Source: Bacillus infantis NRRL B-14911
GTDB taxonomy: Bacteria; Bacillota; Bacilli; Bacillales; Cytobacillaceae
Length of the DNA stretch: 64,000 bases
Direction: 5' to 3'
Assembly (NCBI RefSeq): GCF_000473245.1
Contig: NC_022524.1
Location: 203,501 to 267,500 of the forward strand
Shown here: piece by piece, positions 42,861-51,166 of the stretch
Layout of the letters: each line of letters opens with the position of its first letter
Numbering within the stretch: the first letter of the stretch is position 1
The notes under the pieces: model-generated
Told to the model about the DNA's origin: nothing
Database searches by the model: none
The model's input: the letters and a program-made list of their open reading frames with translations, nothing else
Position numbers and translations under genes: made by a program

Positions 42861-42888
42861 AAAAAACGGCGGGTGGCCGTTTTTTTTG
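42861..42888 (-). terminator. Terminator near the dispersed repeat
   Basis: AAAAAACGGC, GGGTG, GCCGTTTTTT. It can act in both directions; the likely user is the small minus-strand gene at 43122-43373. Confidence 0.7.
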
Positions 42889-42918
42889 TTCGGAAAGTTA
42901 AAAAGAGTTTGAAAACCT

Positions 42919-43048
42919 GTTGATTAGAGTGCAAGGCACGTAGACTCCTGCGGGAGATAGCGGCAAGGCTGAGACCCCGCAGGAGCTTGCTCTGAGGAGG
43001 CTCAGCGTCGCCCCGCGGAAAGCGAAGTGCCTGGAACGGAAATCAACA
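42919..43048. repeat. Dispersed Bacillaceae palindromic repeat (130 bp)
   Basis: The element is bounded by TGTTGATT and AATCAACA and contains CTCCTGCGGG paired with CCCCGCAGGAG and GCTGAG paired with GGCTCAGC. I know this kind of GACTCCTGCGGGA repeat from many Bacillus genomes, where it is scattered between genes; its function is not settled. Reading frames across it are spurious. Confidence 0.8.
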
Positions 43049-43121
43049 GCCCCATTTAAAGCAGGAGATACTTCTAGGAACAAAAAGGTTTACCTATCTC
43101 CCGGAACATTGTTTTTCCCGG

Positions 43122-43373
43122 CTAAGTAAGAAGCTCATAGATTTCATTCAGCTTATTGGCTCTTTTATAATCCAGTTCTTCTTTGGCATGCTGGATTTCA
43201 GGGGGGAGGATGCTGTTCAAAAAAGCGGCTTCCTGCTCGGTAAGTCTGCTTACAAACGCATTGTCTTCTTCCGAAAGATCGTCAGTGATTTTATGGTACA
43301 GCTCCCGGCATTCATGGGAGCGGTCCGTGTAATTGGACAGCAGTTCACGCAAATATCCCAGCGATTGGTTCAT
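43122..43373 (-). CDS. Small conserved hypothetical protein
   Basis: An 83-residue acidic helical protein starting MNQSLGYLRELLSNYTDRSH at ATG 43373, six bases after GAGGTG; upstream in-frame codons are too near that site. No membrane segment or cysteine motif. Helical heptad-like pattern in LTEQEAAFLNSILPPEIQHAKEE. Function unknown. Single gene facing a terminator at 42861. Confidence 0.7.
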   Translation of the reverse strand: MNQSLGYLRELLSNYTDRSHECRELYHKITDDLSEEDNAFVSRLTEQEAAFLNSILPPEIQHAKEELDYKRANKLNEIYELLT

Positions 43374-43589
43374 GATCATCACCTCATAGTTATAGTCCCT
43401 TACTAGGATGGTGAGTGAGTAAATGAAATATGTGCTCTGGCAGATAAATGTTTGAAAGAATTTTTAAAGGGTAAATGAAATGAAAAATCCGGTCCGACCC
43501 CCATAATCCGATTTACTGAAGAGAATGTTATACTAGAGATAGAAAAGCCTGGCCCGAAAGAGGCGCATAAAAGGCGTAGGAGGTTTCGT

Positions 43590-43718
43590 ATGAGAGCATA
43601 TTATCTGGATATTGACCGGCTGCTCGATGAAACCAGTGAATTACAAGAAGAGAATATATTTTATGCGATAGGCCAATTCGAGATAGACAAGCTCCTGGAG
43701 AGCACCCGGGATTGGTAA
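43590..43718 (+). CDS. Short 42-residue protein
   Basis: ATG 43590 follows TAGGAGG by eight bases; the product begins MRAYYLDIDRLLDETSELQE and ends LLESTRDW, acidic and helical. A -10-like TATACT is at 43529-43534, and a hairpin with T run follows at 43803. The strong ribosome site and protein-like composition argue for a real gene. No family recognised. Confidence 0.65.
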   Translation: MRAYYLDIDRLLDETSELQEENIFYAIGQFEIDKLLESTRDW

Positions 43719-43802
43719 ATTCATTGGTTCAGCCTTTAAGGCAGCACTCATGACAGCATAAAGGATTATACAAACAGGGGAAATATAGATACAAACGGGG
43801 GA

Positions 43803-43833
43803 GGCTGCCATTTTTCAGGCAGTCTTTTCTTTG
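43803..43833 (+). terminator. Terminator after the 43590 small gene
   Basis: GGCTGCC, ATTTTTCA, GGCAGTC then TTTTCTTT. Confidence 0.6.
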
Positions 43834-43940
43834 ATATCGCCTTCCTTTGCAGGGCGGATAATTTTGTTGGAATAATACTCATAGCAAAGTGTAAAATAAA
43901 GGAACTGTGAGAGCAAATCATACAGACGAAGGTGATGTAC

Positions 43941-44633
43941 ATGATCGGCTGTCTTTGTATACATGGATTTACAGGTGCTCCATTTGAAATCGAGCCGCTG
44001 ACTGAGTATCTCAAGAAACATACTGCGTGGGAAGTGGCAGTCCCTACCCTGCCTGGACATGGGGACAGGCTGCAGCTGAAAGGCATTGAGTATAAAAAGT
44101 GGATAAGCCATGCAGAAGATGAACTCCAAAAGCTGATGGAAAAGTGTGATGAAGTCTATGTGATCGGTTTCTCCATGGGCGGGATCATTGCCAGTTACCT
44201 GGCAGTGCATTATCCCGTGAAAAAGCTGATCCTCTTAAGCGCGGCTGCCTATTATGTGAATCCAAAGCAGCTTGTGAAAGATATAGGAGAAATGATAAAG
44301 GACACCGTTAAAGGAAATCTCTTTAAGAATGAAATGTTCCTCAGATATAACCGGAAAATCAGGGAAACCCCGATTGCAGCCACGCTGCAGTTCCGGAGGC
44401 TGGTATCTTCTGTTAGGCCGATCATTAACCAGATCAGGATTCCTACCCTGATTGCCCAGGGGGAAGTGGACGGAGTCGTCCCGCCGCGCAGTGCCACATA
44501 CCTATATGAAAATATAGGAGCATCGTCCAAAAAGCTTATTTTTCTAAAAGAATCGAAGCACCTGATCTGCCACAGCGGCGAATGTGAAGGGCTGTTCCAG
44601 GATATATTGGAATTTCTGCAGCATGAGGCATAA
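43941..44633 (+). CDS. Alpha/beta hydrolase (carboxylesterase/lysophospholipase type)
   Basis: A 230-residue alpha/beta hydrolase. The oxyanion region CIHGFTGAPFEIEPL is near residue 8, the nucleophile elbow is GFSMGG (near residue 76), the acid is in EVDGVVPP and the catalytic histidine in ESKHLICHSGECEG near the C terminus. It resembles Bacillus thermophilic carboxylesterases (Est30/YvaK type). ATG 43941 is eight bases after AAGG; earlier in-frame starts touch the site. Substrate not known. Confidence 0.9.
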   Translation: MIGCLCIHGFTGAPFEIEPLTEYLKKHTAWEVAVPTLPGHGDRLQLKGIEYKKWISHAEDELQKLMEKCDEVYVIGFSMGGIIASYLAVHYPVKKLILLSAAAYYVNPKQLVKDIGEMIKDTVKGNLFKNEMFLRYNRKIRETPIAATLQFRRLVSSVRPIINQIRIPTLIAQGEVDGVVPPRSATYLYENIGASSKKLIFLKESKHLICHSGECEGLFQDILEFLQHEA

Positions 44634-44639
44634 TTGCCA

Positions 44640-45082
44640 GGGGGGGCACTTTATTGCAAAGCGCCCTTAAAAATGGTAAGATAAACCCTAAAGTGCCAAA
44701 GAGAAATTTCTTTGAAACCCGGACATACTCCACCTGGAGAATGTCTTTTTTCACTTTAATATATAGGTATGACTGCAAGGGGAGACTTCCGGGGCTGCCC
44801 GTTCGGCTTTATTATAAACATTGTTCATATACTGAATGAAATATAGCCAGCTGAAATAAGCTGCCATCTCCTTTACCGGGTTTCAGCAGCCAGGATCCCT
44901 CCACTCAGATCCCGGCAGAGATACAAGATCTTCGGTCCTCTTAGAACACTCCAAAACGCTTGCCTGCCGCTTTCAATGCAGGAAAGCATGTTTTGCCATG
45001 AATTGTCCGAGCGGCAGCTTACCCTGCTGATCTGACGCTAATCACCATAAATAATTGCCAAGAAACAGAAGGAGAGAATACA
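44640..45082 (+). other. Long leader region upstream of cshA
   Basis: A 440-bp region without a supported gene. It holds an intrinsic terminator at 44722-44751 and, nearer cshA, a possible long stem pairing TGCCGCT (about 44967) with AGCGGCA (about 45012) around further short repeats (AATGCAGGAAAGCAT). No known riboswitch recognised; a structured 5' UTR, as common for cold-shock helicases, is possible. Confidence 0.45.
44722..44751 (+). terminator. Terminator between hydrolase gene and cshA
   Basis: GACATACTCC, ACCT, GGAGAATGTC (one mismatch) then TTTTTT. Confidence 0.8.
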
Positions 45083-46579
45083 TTGACAAAGTTTCAAGAT
45101 TTAGGCATCAGTCCTGCTACAATGAAATCACTAAAAAGAATGGGGTTTGAAGAAGCTACCCCGATCCAGGCCGAAACAATTCCTTTGAGCCTGGCAAATA
45201 AAGATCTGATCGGCCAGGCGCAGACCGGTACGGGAAAGACCGCTGCATTCGGAGTTCCGCTGATTGATAAAATCGACACAAGCAAGGATGTTATCCAGGG
45301 GATCATCATTGCTCCGACCCGGGAGCTTGCAATCCAGGTGTCTGAAGAACTATATAAGATCGGCTACGGAAAAAGAGCACGCGTGCTTTCTATTTACGGA
45401 GGCCAGGATATCAACCGCCAGATCCGTGCCCTTAAAAAGCCCCCTCATATCATCGTTGGAACACCGGGAAGGGTGCTTGACCATATTAAACGCAAGACGC
45501 TCCGCCTGGACAATGTTCACACAGCGATCCTTGACGAAGCAGATGAAATGCTGAACATGGGCTTTATCGAGGACATCGAATCCATTCTGGCAAGCGTTCC
45601 TGTGGAAAGACAGACCCTCTTGTTCTCTGCCACAATGCCTGCACCGATCCAGAGAATGGCAGAAAGATTCATGAGAGACCCGCAGATCATCCGTGTCAAA
45701 GCAAAGGAAATGACGGTTCCGCTTATTGAGCAATTCTATGTGGAAGTACAGGAGAGAACCAAATTTGACGTACTGACTCGCCTTCTGAATATCCAGTCAC
45801 CAGAACTGGCCATCATCTTTGGGCGTACCAAAAGGCGTGTGGATGAGCTTGCAGAGGCGCTGAATTTGAGAGGCTTCCTTGCAGAAGGAATTCACGGAGA
45901 CCTCAGCCAGGCAAAGCGTATGTCTGTCCTGAGAAAGTTCAAGGAAGGATCCATCGATGTTCTTGTTGCGACTGATGTTGCTGCGAGGGGTCTTGATATT
46001 TCCGGCGTAACACATGTATACAACTTTGACATCCCTCAGGATCCTGAAAGCTATGTTCACCGCATCGGCCGTACAGGGCGTGCAGGAAAAGAAGGAATGG
46101 CGATGACATTCATCACGCCTCGTGAGAAATCATACCTGGCTGTTGTTGAAAGAACGACCAAGAGCAAGATGGGAAAAATGGTGCCGCCTACGCTTGCTGA
46201 AGCCCTCGAAGGCCAGCAGAAGGCAGCAGTCGACAAGATTTCACAGGCAATCAGTGCCAATAACCTGGAAAACTATAAAGAGGCAGCTGATGAGCTTCTT
46301 GAGCAGCACGATGCTTCTGACGTTGTGGCAGCTGTCCTGAAGCTGTTGACGAAAGAGCCGGACGATACTCCTGTCAAGCTGACAGAAGAAAAGCCGCTTC
46401 CTTCCAAAAGGGACAGAAAGCCATATGACCGCAGAAGAAGCAATGACAATAGAAGAGGCAGCGACAACAGAAGAGGCTATGATTCCAAAAGGAAAGACGG
46501 CCAATACAAACCAAGGCAGGGACAGGGCGGACGCCGTCAGGGCAATTATTCCAACCGTACCTCCGATAGCAGCCGTTAA
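45083..46579 (+). CDS. cshA: DEAD-box RNA helicase CshA
   Basis: A 498-residue ATP-dependent RNA helicase. Q motif [13 protein letters not shown], motif I AQTGTGKT, Ia [38 protein letters not shown] and [12 protein letters not shown] are all intact. The C-terminal tail from about residue 430 is rich in Arg, Asn and Gly ([17 protein letters not shown]), an RNA-binding tail. In Bacilli CshA joins the RNA degradosome and helps at low temperature. TTG start has AAGGAGAG eight bases upstream. Confidence 0.95.
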   Translation: MTKFQDLGISPATMKSLKRMGFEEATPIQAETIPLSLANKDLIGQAQTGTGKTAAFGVPLIDKIDTSKDVIQGIIIAPTRELAIQVSEELYKIGYGKRARVLSIYGGQDINRQIRALKKPPHIIVGTPGRVLDHIKRKTLRLDNVHTAILDEADEMLNMGFIEDIESILASVPVERQTLLFSATMPAPIQRMAERFMRDPQIIRVKAKEMTVPLIEQFYVEVQERTKFDVLTRLLNIQSPELAIIFGRTKRRVDELAEALNLRGFLAEGIHGDLSQAKRMSVLRKFKEGSIDVLVATDVAARGLDISGVTHVYNFDIPQDPESYVHRIGRTGRAGKEGMAMTFITPREKSYLAVVERTTKSKMGKMVPPTLAEALEGQQKAAVDKISQAISANNLENYKEAADELLEQHDASDVVAAVLKLLTKEPDDTPVKLTEEKPLPSKRDRKPYDRRRSNDNRRGSDNRRGYDSKRKDGQYKPRQGQGGRRQGNYSNRTSDSSR

Positions 46580-46597
46580 TAGAATATAAAATTGGGC

Positions 46598-46632
46598 AGG
46601 GTACGGGATTACATCATTCCGTACCCTTTTTG
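46598..46632 (+). terminator. Terminator of cshA
   Basis: AGGGTACGG, 12-base loop, CCGTACCCT then TTTTT. Confidence 0.88.
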
Positions 46633-46685
46633 CTGTTTTAATTGGATTTTGGCGGAGGTGCGCACAGTAATTTCCTTCGTCTTCC

Positions 46686-46775
46686 GTTAGGATTCTACAC
46701 ATAAAAAGGGATGGATTCTACACAAAACTGGGCCGTTTCTACATAAATCTAAAGGAATTCTACGCAAAATACATA
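46686..46775. repeat. Phased short repeats with core TTCTAC
   Basis: TTCTAC occurs at 46693, 46716, 46737 and 46758 (spacings 23, 21, 21), each followed by an A-rich stretch (ACATAAAAA, ACAAAACTG, ATAAATCT, GCAAAATAC). The set is flanked by TTCCGTTA at both ends (46682 and 46770). It lies between cshA and uvsE. Confidence 0.6.
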
Positions 46776-46870
46776 AATTTCCGTTAATCTCGATAAACCA
46801 GCTCTCCTTTTTTAAAAAAGAAATTGGCGCATACTAAGCGGGATAATGAACATTAAAGGGAGGTTGCTCT

Positions 46871-47833
46871 TTGACGATCATAAAGCTTGGATATGTAGCG
46901 ATGAGCGTGCATCTGCAGAATTGTTCGCCTTCGCAAACCATGACCTACAAACAATTTTCCGGCATTAAGGACCGGGAAGCAGCCATCAGGAAGCTAGAGC
47001 GGATTGCGATATCCAATCTTGAGAACTGCCTGCGCCTCCTGAAGCATAATGCTGCCCATGATATTTCCTTTTTCCGGCTCAGCTCCAAGCTGATCCCGCT
47101 CGCCAATCATGAGGAGCTGTCCGATTGGAAATACATGAGGCCGCTAAAGCCGGCTCTCCAGGAACTGGCGGACTATATTAAAGAACATAGAATGAGGGTC
47201 GATTTCCACCCCGATCATTTTGTCCTGCTGAATGCCCTGAAGCCGGAAATCCTGAATGTCTCGATCAAGACGCTTTCCATGCATAAAGCTTTGCTGAAGG
47301 GGATGGGAATTGAACCAGAGCACCGGTGTGTCCTGCATGTGGGCGGGGCTTACAATGACAAGGAGAAGGCACTGGAGCAGTTTGTCCATAACTGGGGACT
47401 GATCCCGGCAGCCATCCAGCAGATGGTCATGCTGGAGAATGATGATACGGCATTCACTTTGGACGATACGCTGTATTTGTGCGAAAAGCTTGGCATCCCG
47501 CTTGTTTTTGACTATCACCATCATTTGGCCCACTTTGAAAATGAAGACTGGATGAGCAATTGGGAGCGGGTTACTTCGACCTGGAAGCATGCGAGGCTTC
47601 CCATCAAGATGCATATATCAAGCCCCCGCTCCGCCAAGGACTTTCGGGCCCATGCTGATTATGTTGATCCTGTCATGTTCATGGACTTCCTGAAGAACAT
47701 CAATGGGAGCGTACCGGAAATTCATTGCATGATTGAAGCGAAAAAGAAGGATGATGCCCTTTTCAAGCTGGCAGACTACCTCCGGAATGAAGCGGGTTTG
47801 GAAGAAGTGGACCAGGCAGCGTTCAAAATATAA
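46871..47833 (+). CDS. uvsE: UV DNA damage endonuclease UvsE
   Basis: A 320-residue TIM-barrel endonuclease (UvdE family) that nicks DNA 5' of UV photoproducts and abasic sites. Visible: N-terminal IIKLGYVAMSV, DISFFRLSSKLIPLANHE, RVDFHPDHFVLLNA, HVGGAYNDKEKAL, ENDDTAFTLDDTL and FDYHHHLAHFE, which together carry the metal-binding histidines and glutamates. TTG 46871 follows GGGAGG by seven bases. It interrupts the B. subtilis order between cshA and ydbS. Confidence 0.93.
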   Translation: MTIIKLGYVAMSVHLQNCSPSQTMTYKQFSGIKDREAAIRKLERIAISNLENCLRLLKHNAAHDISFFRLSSKLIPLANHEELSDWKYMRPLKPALQELADYIKEHRMRVDFHPDHFVLLNALKPEILNVSIKTLSMHKALLKGMGIEPEHRCVLHVGGAYNDKEKALEQFVHNWGLIPAAIQQMVMLENDDTAFTLDDTLYLCEKLGIPLVFDYHHHLAHFENEDWMSNWERVTSTWKHARLPIKMHISSPRSAKDFRAHADYVDPVMFMDFLKNINGSVPEIHCMIEAKKKDDALFKLADYLRNEAGLEEVDQAAFKI

Positions 47834-47929
47834 TTTCCTCACGGGCAGCCTGAAGTCCTGTATACTGGAAGGTATAAAGACTGAAGGACGGCTTCAAACT
47901 TAAAGTGCCTTTTCGGGAGGAATTATTTT

Positions 47930-48409
47930 ATGAGCACCGGACCAAGAAAAAGGATTTCAAAAAGGGCCCTCCCGGTATGGAGGATATCAGGGGCGATCCA
48001 CTCAGGCATTTTTGTGATTGCGATGGGAGGGGCTGCGGCACTTGCCTTTATTTTCGACGGGCCCGGATGGATTATCCCGGCTGCCGTCATCCTGGCATGT
48101 GTGTATATGTATTTTTTTATTATTCTTTTCCCTTCGCTGAAGTGGAAAAGGTGGCGCTATGAGGTGCGGGAGCAGGAGATCGAACTTCAGCACGGCATAT
48201 TCATTGTCAAAAGGACGCTGGTCCCAATGGTCAGGGTACAGCATGTCGATACAAGGCAGGGGCCGATCCTGAGGAAGTATGCGCTGTCCACCATTGCCGT
48301 GTCTACAGCAGCTACTGTCCATGAGATACCTGCGCTTGATATGGACGAAGCAGAAGGTTTGCGCCTCTCCATTTCAAAGCTGGCAAGGGTGGCTGATGAA
48401 GATGTCTGA
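47930..48409 (+). CDS. ydbS: YdbS-like bacterial PH domain membrane protein
   Basis: A 159-residue protein with two membrane segments near residues 20-60 followed by one bPH2 (YdbS/YdbT) domain: RYEVREQEIELQHGIFIVKRTLVPMVRVQHVDTRQG in sequence (key part LVPMVRVQHVDTRQGP). Unknown function, coupled to ydbT; in B. subtilis these proteins are linked to resistance against antimicrobial peptides made by relatives. GGGAGG precedes the ATG. Overlaps ydbT. Confidence 0.85.
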   Translation: MSTGPRKRISKRALPVWRISGAIHSGIFVIAMGGAAALAFIFDGPGWIIPAAVILACVYMYFFIILFPSLKWKRWRYEVREQEIELQHGIFIVKRTLVPMVRVQHVDTRQGPILRKYALSTIAVSTAATVHEIPALDMDEAEGLRLSISKLARVADEDV

Positions 48410-49832
48410 GCCGAAGAGGCTGCATCCGATCTCTGCGGCTGCCAACTTTTTCAAGCAGCTTAAAGAACTTATTGTACCGTTTTTAGTATTCATTGTTTTC
48501 GGATTTAAGAATTCAAACTGGGACCTTTTCTACCTGATTGGCTCTGCAGCCGTAGTCCTCCTTGTGCTGGCGGGCGGCATCCTGAAGTGGCTCCGCTTTA
48601 CCTACCGGGTAGAGGAGGGGGAGCTCCGGATTGAATATGGGGTCTTTGTCCGCAAGAAAAGGTATATCCCTTTTGAAAGGATTCAGAGCCTTGATTTTTC
48701 CGAAGGCATTCTGCACCGTCCGTTCGGGCTAGTGAAAGTCAAGGTGGAAACGGCGGGGACGAGCGGGACTCAGGAGGCAGAGGCGACCCTGACAGCCATT
48801 ACCAAAGCGGAGGCTGCCGCCATCCAGGCGGAGCTTACAGCGGAGAAGGGCAGCGGGGACGGAGAGAAGGAAGAGGCCGGCATTAGCGGACAAGACATTT
48901 ATAAGATCTCGCCCGGACAGCTTCTGCTGCTTGCATCCACTTCCGGCGGGGCTGGAGTGGTCATTTCCGCGGTGATTGCTTTTTTCTTTCAGTTTGAGGA
49001 GATCATTCCCTATGAAGCTCTTTTTCACCGCTTTGAGCATTTTGCAGAAAATGGCGTCATTTTCATCAGCGGGGCTGTATTTCTGCTCCTGCTGCTGGCA
49101 TGGGTGATCGCTGTCATCGGGACAATGCTAAAATATGCGGGCTTTACCGTCAGAAGAGAGGAAGATGACCTGGTCATCTCCAGGGGACTTTTGGAGAAAA
49201 GGCAGCTTACGATTCCCCTGCACAGGATACAGGCGCTCCGTTTCAGTGAAAATCCTGCCAGGCAGCCGCTCGGATTCGGTACATTATATGTGGAAAGCGC
49301 TGGCGGATCGGCAGTTGATAGGGATAGTGCCAAGGTGATGCTTTTCCCGCTTATCCGAAGGAATGAATTGGGGGAGCTGATCGGGCATCATCTTACAGAT
49401 TATAATGCCGCAATCGAGCTTGCGGGGCTGCCGAAAAGGGCGCTGCCGCGGTATCTTCTCAGGGGGCTCCTTGTTGCGGCTTTATTCATTATTGTGCCGC
49501 CGGCCATCTTTCGTCCATGGGGATTTCTGTCCCTTTTGCTGCTCCTGCCGGCCGTGGTCTGGTCCTTTTTGAAATTCAGGGCAGCAGGGTGGCATATCAG
49601 CGGAAGCCAGCTAACGCTCCGATACAGGACGTTCAGCAAGCATACGGTTTATATGATGAAGAATAAGGTGCAGTCGCTCAGCCTGAAGGAAAGCCGCTTT
49701 CAGAAACGGAAGCAGCTTGCGACAGTGGAAGCTACTGTCAAGTCCGGCTCGGGAGGGTCTGGAGGGAAGGCAGCTGACCTGGACATAAGTGATGCAGAAC
49801 AGATTTATAAATGGTACTCCAGAGAAAAATAA
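48396..49832 (+). CDS. ydbT: YdbT-like membrane protein with repeated bPH2 domains
   Basis: A 478-residue membrane protein containing three bPH2 repeats: FERIQSLDFSEGILHRPFGL (first), IPLHRIQALRFSENPARQPL (second) and MKNKVQSLSLKESRFQKRKQ (third), separated by pairs of membrane helices. Partner of YdbS. Start ATG 48396 or 48402; both follow AAGGGTGG. Overlaps ydbS by 14 bases. Molecular function unknown. Confidence 0.85.
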   Translation: MKMSEPKRLHPISAAANFFKQLKELIVPFLVFIVFGFKNSNWDLFYLIGSAAVVLLVLAGGILKWLRFTYRVEEGELRIEYGVFVRKKRYIPFERIQSLDFSEGILHRPFGLVKVKVETAGTSGTQEAEATLTAITKAEAAAIQAELTAEKGSGDGEKEEAGISGQDIYKISPGQLLLLASTSGGAGVVISAVIAFFFQFEEIIPYEALFHRFEHFAENGVIFISGAVFLLLLLAWVIAVIGTMLKYAGFTVRREEDDLVISRGLLEKRQLTIPLHRIQALRFSENPARQPLGFGTLYVESAGGSAVDRDSAKVMLFPLIRRNELGELIGHHLTDYNAAIELAGLPKRALPRYLLRGLLVAALFIIVPPAIFRPWGFLSLLLLLPAVVWSFLKFRAAGWHISGSQLTLRYRTFSKHTVYMMKNKVQSLSLKESRFQKRKQLATVEATVKSGSGGSGGKAADLDISDAEQIYKWYSREK

Positions 49833-49843
49833 CAGCCATAAAG

Positions 49844-49868
49844 AAAAGCGCCGGCTGGCGCTTTTTCT
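49844..49868. terminator. Bidirectional terminator, ydbT / rhomboid gene
   Basis: AAAAGCGCC, GGCT, GGCGCTTTTT. Confidence 0.88.
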
Positions 49869-49871
49869 GCA

Positions 49872-50462
49872 TTATCTATTCCTTTTTAATGAAAGCGCTC
49901 CTATAAGAAAACCGGAGATGAACCCGAAGATGTGCGCGGAAATATTGATGTTTGGCTGGATGAAGGTCATAATAAGCCCAATGACGGCTATCGTAATGAT
50001 GATCTGTGAATTCTCGCGAGACATCAAGTCTTTCCGGAAGTATGCGACCGCTGCAAAGAAGCCAAACAGGCCGAAAATGGCCCCGCTTGAGCCGACATGT
50101 GTGTAGGTGAGCGGCTCAAGCAGCAGGGTGGCGACATTGGCCGAAATGCCGGTGATAAGGTAGATGCCGGCAAATTTCGCCTTTCCTGCAATCCTCTCCA
50201 GGGCAGGGCCGAACAGGACAAGGGAAAAGCTGTTAAACAGGACATGCGTAAAGCCGCTGTGCATGAATATCGGGGTGGCAAGCCGCCACACCTCACCTTC
50301 CCTGATGAATAAATTGACTCCGGCAAGCCTTTCAAATATGTAGGAATTCGGAAATACAGGCAGAACAGTCAGCAAATAGAATAGTATATTCAAAAGCAAA
50401 ATGATGGAGACAATGGGATAGAAGCGGATGAATTCCCTGAAGCTCTCTGTCCTTGTAAACAT
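49872..50462 (-). CDS. Rhomboid family intramembrane serine protease
   Basis: A 196-residue six-helix rhomboid, orthologous by position to B. subtilis YdcA. The catalytic serine is in GSSGAIFG near residue 125 and the partner histidine probably in helix 6 (NINISAHIFGFISGFLIG near residue 178). HVLFNSFSLVLFGPALER is the helix 2 signature. It cleaves membrane protein substrates within the bilayer; its targets are not known. Convergent to ydbT. Confidence 0.9.
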   Translation of the reverse strand: MFTRTESFREFIRFYPIVSIILLLNILFYLLTVLPVFPNSYIFERLAGVNLFIREGEVWRLATPIFMHSGFTHVLFNSFSLVLFGPALERIAGKAKFAGIYLITGISANVATLLLEPLTYTHVGSSGAIFGLFGFFAAVAYFRKDLMSRENSQIIITIAVIGLIMTFIQPNINISAHIFGFISGFLIGALSLKRNR

Positions 50463-50591
50463 AACAGTCCCCTTTCTATTTTTATCAGTTAAGGAAGGTT
50501 AATTATACTATAGCGTGAAAGAGCCGGAAATGGCCACTGCTTGTATACTATTGTGTATGCAAGCTGCAAACCAATTAGAAGGATGATGCAT

Positions 50592-50960
50592 GTGATTGAA
50601 GGGATCGGCATTGATATCGTTGAAATTGAAAGAATCAGCAGGATGGCCAATCGGGCTAAGTTTTCAGAACGCATCCTGACTGAGGGGGAACTGGCTAAAT
50701 ATATAACGCTGAGCGAAAAGAGACAGCTTGAATTCATTGCAGGCCGGTTTGCGGCAAAGGAAGCTTTTTCGAAGGCTAATGGCACAGGGATAGGAAGCGA
50801 GCTGTCTTTTCAGGATATTGAAATATCAAATGACCGCAAAGGGAAGCCATTCTTCAGCAAGCCTGAAAGAGAAGGCCTCCATCTTTCCATTTCCCACAGT
50901 GAAAGCTATGCTGTTGCCCAGGTTGTCATTGCAACCCCGCTGCCAGGAATCCGGGAGTAA
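50592..50960 (+). CDS. acpS: Holo-[acyl-carrier-protein] synthase AcpS
   Basis: A 122-residue phosphopantetheinyl transferase that loads ACP with the 4'-phosphopantetheine of CoA. The metal site IEGIGIDIVEIERI has aspartate at residue 8, and RFAAKEAFSKANGTGIG near residue 57-73 supplies the glutamate; HLSISHSESYAVAQV ends it. I start at GTG 50592, nine bases after AGAAGG, which matches the normal AcpS N terminus; in-frame ATGs two and three codons upstream touch the site. Confidence 0.93.
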   Translation: MIEGIGIDIVEIERISRMANRAKFSERILTEGELAKYITLSEKRQLEFIAGRFAAKEAFSKANGTGIGSELSFQDIEISNDRKGKPFFSKPEREGLHLSISHSESYAVAQVVIATPLPGIRE

Positions 50961-50978
50961 AAAGCTGTCATAGGCCAA

Positions 50979-51008
50979 GTCATATTCCCGGAGGTTGTCT
51001 CATATATT
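50979..51008 (+). promoter_or_regulatory. Candidate SigE (sporulation) promoter of ydcC
   Basis: GTCATATT (50979-50986), 14-bp spacer, CATATATT (51001-51008), close to the SigE pattern (-35 about TCATATT, -10 CATACAAT, 14 bp apart). B. subtilis ydcC is, as I recall, a mother-cell gene. Confidence 0.55.
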
Positions 51009-51166
51009 CATAGTGCGACAGGAGAGACAAGGCTATCCGATTTGCCAGCCGGCATTCAAGCCGCGGCTGCTGTCCGGCTTGCCAAGCCTCTCCTTCAGAA
51101 CGCGGAATGCCTGTAAGCAGGCAGGAAGCGCACAATTGATGAAATGAGACAGAAGGGGTTGAAGGA

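Noticed and set aside
42898..43083. 61-codon minus-strand reading frame
   Set aside because: It lies on the dispersed palindromic repeat and has no ribosome site.
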